DNA of 15,211 nucleotides from Candidatus Kerfeldbacteria bacterium. GTDB taxonomy: Bacteria > Patescibacteriota > Patescibacteriia > SBBC01 > CAIJZX01. The position numbers were made by a program, and so were the translations under genes. Position 1 is the first letter of the stretch; each line of letters starts with the position of its first letter. The stretch covers positions 1 through 15,211 of the forward strand of contig JACQBO010000017.1 in NCBI GenBank assembly GCA_016194465.1, written 5' to 3'. Shown piece after piece: positions 1 through 6,600 of the stretch. Under the pieces are notes generated by a model, which saw nothing but the letters and a program-made list of their open reading frames with translations, was not told the DNA's origin and made no database searches.

Positions 1-2
1 CG

Positions 3-128
3 GCTGGCTCTAATCAAGCTACCGTGGAAGCCGCAGCTATGGCGGATGGCAACGTCAAGAAGTTCGTGATCGGGAAATCAAAAAAAATGGTCTTCGTGGA
101 AGACCGGTTGTTGAATTTTGTTGTTTGA
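3..128 (+). CDS. leuS: Leucyl-tRNA synthetase, C-terminal end (partial)
   Basis: Only the last 41 codons are inside the window; the reading frame enters from the left edge and stops at TGA 126-128. The tail reads NVKKFVIGKSKKMVFVEDR followed by LLNFVV. This matches the C-terminal domain of bacterial leucyl-tRNA synthetase, which ends in a gk..kkvivvpgrLlNiVv pattern and contacts the tRNA elbow. Known family role: charging tRNA-Leu with leucine in the cytoplasm. The identification rests on this short tail alone, so it is likely but not certain; valyl- or isoleucyl-type enzymes end differently. The gene is followed by a 134-base gap with hairpins before the next gene. Confidence 0.7.
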   Translation, partial: AGSNQATVEAAAMADGNVKKFVIGKSKKMVFVEDRLLNFVV

Positions 129-131
129 TAT

Positions 132-161
132 GTACTTTTTCTCCTTGATGAGAAAAAGTAC
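132..161. repeat. Perfect 12-bp palindromic hairpin
   Basis: GTACTTTTTCTC (132-143) is the exact reverse complement of GAGAAAAAGTAC (150-161), with a six-base loop CTTGAT. It begins four bases after the leuS stop. No T-run follows on either strand, so it is not a classical intrinsic terminator, although it could protect the leuS mRNA 3' end or act as a weak transcription or processing signal. The sequence after it (CCAAAAAGAATC) is A-rich. It could be a dispersed intergenic hairpin; one copy in the window cannot show that. Confidence 0.7.
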
Positions 162-176
162 CAAAAAGAATCAAGC

Positions 177-240
177 GCCCAACATAACTCCCCGAGCGAC
201 GTCACAAGGAGTAGTTCCTTTGGGTCGGCCAATGTTGGGC
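177..240. other. Imperfect inverted repeat with nested stems, possible structured leader or small element
   Basis: GCCCAACAT (177-185) pairs perfectly with ATGTTGGGC (232-240). Inside it, CGAC (197-200) can pair with GTCG (224-227), and AAGGA (206-210) with TCCTT (216-220) around a five-base loop. Together these form one nested fold of 64 bases ending 22 bases before the tsaC start. It may be a structured 5' leader of the tsaC operon, a terminator-like structure without T-tail, or the inverted ends of a small non-coding element. No known riboswitch class was recognised. Confidence 0.4.
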
Positions 241-262
241 ACGAATTGATAGAAAAAGCTCA

Positions 263-838
263 ATGACAAGAAATATTGAAAATCCCAATGCGAGGTTAGA
301 TAAAGGTGGAATTGTGGCCTACCCGACAGAGTCTTTTTACGCACTGGGAGTTAAAGCTACGAATCCCCAAGCAATCAAGCAATTGTTCCACGCGAAACAT
401 CGAGAAAAGGGGAAGCCCATTGCTTTAATCGCCAGTGATTTGAAACAAGTACAACGATATTTTTTTGTTTCGGGGGAAGAACAAGCCCTGATGACACGAT
501 ACTGGCCAGGCAGTCTCACGATCGTGCTCCACCCAAAAAAAAGCATTGTGACGAAAGCATTGGGAGCGAGGAACATTGGTGTTCGCGTGCCGAACCATGC
601 CAGTGCGCGCCGCTTGGCGGCGCGCGCTGGGGCTCCAATCACCGCCACCAGTGCTAACATGTCCGGCCAGGCACCGACCAAGTCCGCACGCGTGATCTGG
701 AGAACGTTTCCTGATATACTCATAGTGCCGGGCCGATGTGGACGCCAGCATAAACCATCGACCGTCGTCCAAATCATCAAACACAAACTCATCATCCATC
801 GCCAAGGCGCCGCGCATGTACATCCACTTGCCGCATAG
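263..838 (+). CDS. tsaC: Threonylcarbamoyl-AMP synthase (YrdC/Sua5 family)
   Basis: The 191-aa protein is a single YrdC domain, about the length of E. coli TsaC (190 aa), without the extra Sua5 C-terminal domain. Known role: it makes threonylcarbamoyl-AMP from threonine, bicarbonate and ATP, the first step of tRNA t6A37 synthesis in the cytoplasm. Visible family motifs: GGIVAYPTESFYALG (15-29), the basic KHREKGKP stretch (45-52) for nucleotide binding, WPGSLTIVL (81-89), IGVRVPNH (105-112), the core PITATSANMSG (125-135) and PSTVV (165-169). The ATG at 263 gives the expected N-terminus just ahead of the first motif; no Shine-Dalgarno is visible (upstream AGAAAAAGCTCA). Its 3' end overlaps the next gene by 23 bases, so they are probably translated from one message. 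Partner genes tsaB/D/E are not in the window. Confidence 0.93.
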   Translation: MTRNIENPNARLDKGGIVAYPTESFYALGVKATNPQAIKQLFHAKHREKGKPIALIASDLKQVQRYFFVSGEEQALMTRYWPGSLTIVLHPKKSIVTKALGARNIGVRVPNHASARRLAARAGAPITATSANMSGQAPTKSARVIWRTFPDILIVPGRCGRQHKPSTVVQIIKHKLIIHRQGAAHVHPLAA

Positions 839-1976
839 TCTGCCGCATTATTTCCGCCGCCGCTTCAGCAAGCAGCTCGAAGCGTTGTATTTGTCGGTGG
901 CCATGACAGATTTCGCTTTGGCCGCCGTTGTCCTGTTCGAACCAATCTATCTCTACCAGCTCGGCTTCAGTTTGAGTCACTTGATGATGTATTACATCGT
1001 GGTGTATGGGCTTTACTTCTTTTTAGTGCCGATGGGCGGAAAATTTGTGGCCCGGTTTGGCACCGGACGAAGCTTTATCCTAGCAAGCATCATGTTGATG
1101 GGGTATTACGGAAGCTTATGGCTAGTGCGTGGACACCCTATTTTCTTTTGGGTAGCGCCGGTCTTTTTCGCCCTGCAAAAAATGTGGTACTGGCCGGCCT
1201 ACCACTCAGATTTTATTCAAAGTTCCGACCAAGGCGAGCGGGGGAAAGAGTTTTCTGGCCTGTGGTCATTATCGACGATGGCCTACATCGTCGGTCCGCT
1301 GGTCGGCGGCTTGCTGATCAAGTTTTCCGGCTTTCCTGCCCTGTTCACTTTTGTTGGCATCCTGGTGATTTTGGCTAACGTCCCTCTGCTTATGGCCAAA
1401 ACCCACATCCAACCCGAAAAGTTTTCCTATTGGCATGCCCTGCGCGCGCCATTTGCCCGCGTGCATATCAAATCAACGCTGGGGTATGTCGGTTTGGGTG
1501 AAGAACTGGTCATGATGGTGTTATGGCCCGTCTTCATCTATCTCACCTTTCGAGACTACCTGTCGATCGGCTGGGCGGTCAGCATCGCCACGTTGGTCAC
1601 GGCGCTCTTCACGCTCTATATTGGCCAGAGGGTCGACAAAGGAAAGCAGTACCAAACGCTGCGGCGTGGTGCGGTCTTGACCAGCCTCGTCTGGCTGACC
1701 CGCACAATAGTCCGAGGCATCCCGACCGTTTTTGTCAGTGACACGGTCGGCCGGGTGGTGAAAAACTCCACCTTTGTGCCCATGACCTCGATTACCTATG
1801 AGCGGGCCCTACGCGAAGGCCAGGTGGTTGAGCGCTCGGTGTTTTTTGAACAAGGATTTGCCATCGGTAAATCGCTGACCGCCGCCGGCGTCATCTTGGT
1901 GCTCCACTTTTTTGCTTCCTGGAATGCGATTTGGCTCCTGACCGCCGTTGTTTCAGTGTTGTACCTCTTGTTTTAA
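816..1976 (+). CDS. MFS-type membrane transporter
   Basis: The frame is open from 738, but the ATG at 816 is preferred: it gives a short basic cytoplasmic N-terminus (PHYFRRRFSKQ) before the first membrane helix, has a weak AAGG at 804-807 eight bases upstream, and overlaps tsaC by only 23 bases. The resulting 386 aa is typical for a 12-helix major facilitator, and hydrophobic segments recur along the whole length. The helix 2-3 loop carries a motif A-like GGKFVARFGTGR (74-85), and an equivalent IGQRVDKGK lies near residues 269-277 at the start of the second half. Residues 30-50 (TDFALAAVVLFEPIYLYQLG) form helix 1. The substrate cannot be read from sequence; drug or metabolite efflux is typical for such families. 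The protein ends within its last helix, and its TAA shares a base with the rsmA ATG. Confidence 0.82.
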   Translation: MYIHLPHSLPHYFRRRFSKQLEALYLSVAMTDFALAAVVLFEPIYLYQLGFSLSHLMMYYIVVYGLYFFLVPMGGKFVARFGTGRSFILASIMLMGYYGSLWLVRGHPIFFWVAPVFFALQKMWYWPAYHSDFIQSSDQGERGKEFSGLWSLSTMAYIVGPLVGGLLIKFSGFPALFTFVGILVILANVPLLMAKTHIQPEKFSYWHALRAPFARVHIKSTLGYVGLGEELVMMVLWPVFIYLTFRDYLSIGWAVSIATLVTALFTLYIGQRVDKGKQYQTLRRGAVLTSLVWLTRTIVRGIPTVFVSDTVGRVVKNSTFVPMTSITYERALREGQVVERSVFFEQGFAIGKSLTAAGVILVLHFFASWNAIWLLTAVVSVLYLLF

Positions 1977-2791
1977 TGACTCGCCCCGAGGTCATCCGGA
2001 TGCTCAAAAGCATTGGTCTGCGCCCAGACAAAGCGGCTGGCCAAAACTTTTTACTGGATGAGAAGGTCGTAGCCATGATGGTTAAGACGGCCGCGGTGAA
2101 AGAGGGCGATACAGTGTTGGAAATCGGGCCGGGCCTCGGCGTCCTCACCGCCGCGCTTCTCGACTGTGGAGCCAAGGTCATCGCGGTGGAACTTGATCAA
2201 CGACTTTTCGGTTACCTGCGCCAGAGGTTTGCTCATCGCCGACGACTGACGCTCGTACACGGCGACATTTTCCGGATTCGGCTGGGTGACTATGTGAGGG
2301 ATCGGCAATACAAGGTGGTCGCCAACTTACCGTATAGCGGGACCGCTCTTTTTTTCCGAAACTTTTTGGCGATTCCACCGCGTCCAAGTGACATGACCGT
2401 CATGATCCAACGCGATGTGGCCCGCCGGATCGTGGCCCAGCCAGGAGAACACAGCCTGCTCAGCCTCTTAGTGCAGTCGTCCTGTATCCCGACCATTGTG
2501 GCCGATATTCCGCCGAGCTCGTTTTACCCCTCGCCGCAGGTCTACTCGAGCGTTCTCCTTTGCCCTCACGTATCAACCAGTTTGATTGAAGAACAGCCAC
2601 AGCTGTGGCGGAAGATCCGGGCCGGGTTCTCGTCGCGGCGGAAACAGCTACACAATGCGCTGGCCGCCGGATTGGATCGGAGTCATGCAGACATCCTGCG
2701 GGCCATGGTCGCGGCGGGCTTGAATCCCGCCATCCGCGCCCAGGATTTGACCGTGAAAAATTGGCTGGAGTTAGAAAAAACTCTACGTTGA
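1976..2791 (+). CDS. rsmA: 16S rRNA (adenine(1518)-N6/adenine(1519)-N6)-dimethyltransferase RsmA (KsgA)
   Basis: With the ATG at 1976 the product is 271 aa, close to E. coli RsmA (273 aa). The longer frame from 1931 would add 15 unlike-family residues and lie inside the transporter gene. Motifs in order: GQNFLLD (22-28), SAM-binding EIGPGLG (49-55), acidic E72 at the end of strand 2 (AVELD), GDIF (96-99), catalytic NLPY (117-120), FYPSPQVYSSVL (183-194, family FxPxPxVxSxv) and SSRRKQLHNAL in the C-terminal helical domain. Known role: it dimethylates two adjacent adenines in helix 45 of 16S rRNA during late 30S assembly, using SAM. The TAATG junction with the transporter implies translational coupling. 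The stop TGA (2789-2791) is embedded in the -35 box of the next promoter. Confidence 0.95.
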   Translation: MTRPEVIRMLKSIGLRPDKAAGQNFLLDEKVVAMMVKTAAVKEGDTVLEIGPGLGVLTAALLDCGAKVIAVELDQRLFGYLRQRFAHRRRLTLVHGDIFRIRLGDYVRDRQYKVVANLPYSGTALFFRNFLAIPPRPSDMTVMIQRDVARRIVAQPGEHSLLSLLVQSSCIPTIVADIPPSSFYPSPQVYSSVLLCPHVSTSLIEEQPQLWRKIRAGFSSRRKQLHNALAAGLDRSHADILRAMVAAGLNPAIRAQDLTVKNWLELEKTLR

Positions 2792-2816
2792 CCAACGGGC
2801 CAATCTGTGCTATAGT
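2788..2816 (+). promoter_or_regulatory. Sigma70-like promoter with extended -10, overlapping the rsmA stop
   Basis: A -35 box TTGACC (2788-2793) and a -10 box TATAGT (2811-2816) are separated by exactly 17 bases. The TGC just before the -10 box supplies the TGn of an extended -10. Each hexamer differs from consensus at one position. Transcription would start near 2823. The -35 box includes the rsmA stop codon TGA, so the surface-protein operon starts with no spare DNA between it and the housekeeping genes. Prediction from sequence only; no operator palindrome was seen around it. Confidence 0.72.
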
Positions 2817-2822
2817 AAAAAG

Positions 2823-2929
2823 GCTTTTTTGACACACTGAACCCCAAAACCGCGGCATTTTTCCGACGTTTGTTGCCCGGCTCGACATGGGAAAAAAATC
2901 AACATCTTGCATCCACTTTTTTACTGTTC
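2823..2929 (+). other. Predicted untranslated leader of the surface operon
   Basis: About 107 bases lie between the predicted transcription start and the first good ATG (2930). The leader has runs of A and T and the base composition differs from the coding DNA on either side. The frame of the downstream gene is open back to two consecutive TTG codons at 2870-2875, so a longer protein with 20 more residues cannot be excluded, but those residues do not form a recognisable domain. No Shine-Dalgarno sequence is visible before 2930 or before 2870, and no stable hairpin or known riboswitch was found. Confidence 0.4.
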
Positions 2930-3694
2930 ATGGGGCTGAAGCAGAGCATTTCCAAGATTTCCCACGCCCTTTTTTCAGGAATCCTCGACCTGATATCCGG
3001 TGCACACCCGAATCGGGTTCTTGATAGTCGGCGGGCTTTTGGCTTGATTCTGGGGATCGCCGTGGCTGGTCTTGGCCTGAGCGGGTTCCTGGTGGCGCGG
3101 TCGATTCACCTCACCCATCTCCCGGCCGCCAACGTCCGCTCGTCATCGCCGTCAGCCATTGCCAAGCTCGACGCGCTCAAAACCAAAGATACTGACGGAG
3201 ACGGTCTTTCCGATTACGACGAACTTTTTCATTACCACACCAGTCCCTACCTGAAGGACTCGGACAGTGACGGTATACCCGACAACGTGGAAATCAAGAA
3301 TGGGACTGACCCGAACTGCCCGCAGGGGAAAATCTGTTCGGTGGCCGCGTCCGAGCCGCTGGTTGACACCGCGGGAAACCCCACCCCCGCTTTTCTCCGT
3401 CAAGCCCTCTTGGCTGCCGGAGTTCCCGAAGCGACGATCAGTCAGGTGAGCGATGACCAGCTCCTGACCGTCTACCGCAGCGTCGTCCAAGGCCCGGGTT
3501 CGAATAGCAACAGCGGTAACACCAATGCGGCGCCATCGCTGGACAACCTGAGCCAATTGACCCCGGCTCAAATTCGCCAGCTCTTGACCGAGAACGGCGT
3601 CGACCAGTCCAGTCTGAACAGCGTTGATGACCAAACCTTGAAACAAATTTTTGACCAAGGGATCAGTAACGCGAGCACCAACACCAACAAATAG
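2930..3694 (+). CDS. Single-pass membrane protein with DxDxDG calcium-binding (thrombospondin type 3-like) repeats
   Basis: The ATG at 2930 gives 254 aa. Residues 1-35 are amphipathic and basic (IKS-type start, DSRR just before the membrane). A single hydrophobic helix spans about 36-57 (GLILGIAVAGLGLSGFLVA), predicting a short inside N-terminus and an extracellular remainder. Residues 87-98 (DTDGDGLSDYDE) and 110-121 (DSDSDGIPDNVE) are two thrombospondin type 3-like calcium loops 23 residues apart. The C-terminal part holds two copies of a helical unit of about 34 residues, starting PAFLRQALLAAGV and PAQIRQLLTENGV, separated by a Ser/Asn/Gly-rich linker. Such DxDxDG membrane proteins are frequent in Patescibacteria surface clusters (family knowledge). 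As first gene of the operon and its only obvious membrane-anchored product, it may anchor or organise the giant secreted proteins downstream (inference). Function unknown. Confidence 0.8.
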   Translation: MGLKQSISKISHALFSGILDLISGAHPNRVLDSRRAFGLILGIAVAGLGLSGFLVARSIHLTHLPAANVRSSSPSAIAKLDALKTKDTDGDGLSDYDELFHYHTSPYLKDSDSDGIPDNVEIKNGTDPNCPQGKICSVAASEPLVDTAGNPTPAFLRQALLAAGVPEATISQVSDDQLLTVYRSVVQGPGSNSNSGNTNAAPSLDNLSQLTPAQIRQLLTENGVDQSSLNSVDDQTLKQIFDQGISNASTNTNK

Positions 3695-3695
3695 T

Positions 3696-6600
3696 ATGTC
3701 TTCCCCCCGCCGTCATTTTTCTCGCACCATCCTTTTCCTGGCCCTGGCCATAGTTGCCGTGAACCTGATGACCGCCCGACCGGCCAACGCCCTGTTTGGG
3801 GTTGGTGACTTTACGACAGTGATTGGTGATATTCCCCGGATCATTGCCGATAACGCCACAAAAATATTCAACGCGGTCAAAACAAAACTTATCGCCGCGT
3901 CCGACCTGGCTTTCAAAAACGGCTTGCACGATTTGGCCAATCGCATTTCGGTAGATATCGCGACGCAATTAGCGGCGGCCGGGGCGGGACAAAAACCTTT
4001 ATTCTTAACCAATCCCCGCACATTTTTGCAAAATGAATCCGCCGCCGCCGCCAGTGACTTCATCGATAACTTTACGCGGGGGGTGACGTCCGAACGTGAC
4101 GCCAACGGCAACCTGATCCCCGGGACCGGGACCACCGGCCCTGGCGGCGCATTGAGTGATGCCCGGAAAAGATTTTTGATCTCCCAATTTTTGCAGACCG
4201 CAGTCAACGCCCCGCTCAGCAGTTGTCAAGCGCAATGCCACAAACAGTTTTCGGTGACGACCGTAGCGACATTCGCCAAACCCGATGCCCTGCACTCAAG
4301 CACTGATGTCAAAAACGAATTTCAGGGGCAATTCAACGATCATGAGAATAAAGTTGACTTGGTGACGAGCTGGATCCAAAACGCCGGCGGGACACAAGAG
4401 CTCGCGTCACTCGTTCCTCCTCCGCAGACACATTGCCGCGCCGTCATCCATCCGGCTGGCCCACCCTTGCCCGGACAGTCATTGCCGTGGCTGATTGATT
4501 ATGAGAACAGAGATCTGGGCGTCATCCCGGCCGATCAGTGTCTCAGCATCCAGCAGCAAGCGATCAACAACGAACGGGCCGCCGCCCAGTCCGAAACTGA
4601 ACAATGCTTATCAGACTGCGGCAACACCGCGACGGGAATCGCCACGGCCGCCGTCAACCAGGCGACCAATACGCCGCAAGACCTCGGGTCGTTAACGCCG
4701 GCCCAAGCCGCGGCTGCCTTGGCCGTCAAACTTTCTCAAGATCAAAGTGATATCGGCGGGGTGCTGACGACCTACGCCAAGCTAGTTGATGAACAGCAGA
4801 AAAAAAAGGAGGGGGCACAGACGGAAGTCACGGGCAGCGGGGTCTTGCCGGCGACATCCAAGGTTAGTGGCGAAGTCAAAGCGCCGAAAGAACTCACGAC
4901 CGCTTCCCTTACCGCCCCCACATATGCCGTTACCGGCGCCAGCGGGGAAACAATTTACACGCAGACACCGCTGGCCAACATTCTTGCGGGCGTACGCGCC
5001 TTTTTGACGAACAGCGCCGTCCGCTTTATTCGCCAGGCTTTGTCGAGCAAGTGCGGCTTGAACCCAGATTTGTGCAAAGGACCATCCAATGCCCTATCGG
5101 CACTCGGGCAGCTTCTCTTTGGATCCGGCGGCCCAACCGGCGTCAACGGGGCGGCGATCCAGTTTGCCACGTTGCAACAAGCGGATATTATCACCGGCAA
5201 TCCGGGGACCAACCCGATCGAAATCTCCACCCAGCTTTCATCGGCCGGACTGATCGACAACCAGTTTGTTTCGGCCATTGATTCGACCCTGACCGTCAAG
5301 GAGGCAATCGACCAACACGTGCTCGATGCCAAAAAAGCCTTTGGCTTTGATAAAGACGGTAACCAGGTGAAGAACGGATATTCCTACCGGGCCTTGCAGT
5401 ACCTGCGTAAATACCGGGTGACGCCGGTTGGCTGGGAACTAGCCGCCTTGTATAACCAACAGTTCGATCACAAGGATTACGGTCTCGGCGACATGATCGC
5501 GGCGTTCAATATCTGTGGTCAGGATGCACAGCATTCGACCGATCCCAACGTCATTCATTGTTCATTATCGAATCAAGTGTGTTCGACGGACGGAGGCGTA
5601 ACCAAGACCGCTTGTTCGGCCATTCCCGGAGATACCTGCAATAGCTACACCCCGAGTCCGTACTGCGGCCTGGTCGATCCAAACTGGGTTTTGAAAGCGC
5701 CCCAAACATATTGCCGCCGGCAGGGAGCCGGGGAAGAAATCGTCACCAAAGAATTTGTCTGCGATCAAAACAATGTCGACAGAACCGATGGGCATTTGCT
5801 GCTGACGACCGGCGACCAATCGAGTGATAAAAATGACCCGGGGGCCCCGGACTGTGTCCAGAATAAAGATACGAATCAGTTTCCGGACATTGGCCATTGG
5901 GTGATCGATCGTAATCCAGACACCTGCGCCGACGAACAGTCATGTATCGCCGAAAATGAAGATGGGACCTGTGCCGCCTTTGGGTACTGCGTTCAAGAAC
6001 GCCAAACATTCAAGTTTGATGGAACGCAATGTTCGCCGCAAAACGCCACCTGTGCCACCTACACCAGTGCCCTCGGCGTGACCAAGAGTTATATTTCTAA
6101 GACGCTCGACTTCCGCGGCTGTTCGGCCGATAACCCCGGTTGCCAATGGTATTGCAATTCCTTTGACAGTGCCAAGAATATTTGGACCTGCCGCGATCCG
6201 CAACTCGCGGCGACCGTCGGGGCGTGCATCAATAAAGCGTGCCAAGGTGGTCCACGCAATGGATTCGCCTGTTCCCAAGATTATGACTGTATCGGTACGA
6301 TCAACTTTGATGCCAAGGCCCAAACCTGCAGTGCGGCCGATGCTGGTTGCAATCAGTTTATTCAAACCACGAACGGAACGAACCTCTTAGGCAACAGTAA
6401 TTTCGAATTGTTTGCCGGGGCGGCGATTAATTCCGGTGCCGGGGCGATCTTTGATGGCTGGACGGCTAGCGGTACGTTAGTGGTGAAGCCGGTTTCGGCC
6501 GATGACCCGACCATCACCGGCAACAACCAAGCCGCGATTCTGATGAGCGGCGGCGCGGCGGCTGACGCGCTGAGTCAGTCGGTCGACTCCGGCCATTCAC

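Noticed and set aside
14..232. 72-residue minus-strand frame across the leuS end and the hairpins
   Set aside because: It overlaps the leuS C-terminus and both inverted repeats and shows no recognisable protein pattern.
126..2791. TGA read as glycine (Gracilibacteria-type code)
   Set aside because: TGA ends leuS at its family-typical last residues and ends rsmA at the expected length, so it works as a stop here.
2817..2830. AAAAAGGCTTTTTT as an rsmA intrinsic terminator
   Set aside because: The stem would be five A:T pairs around a three-base loop, too weak, and it coincides with the predicted transcription start of the next operon.
2887..3026. Small open frame starting ATG GGA AAA in the operon leader
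   Set aside because: It has no ribosome site and its peptide shows no pattern; most of it overlaps the membrane protein gene in another frame.
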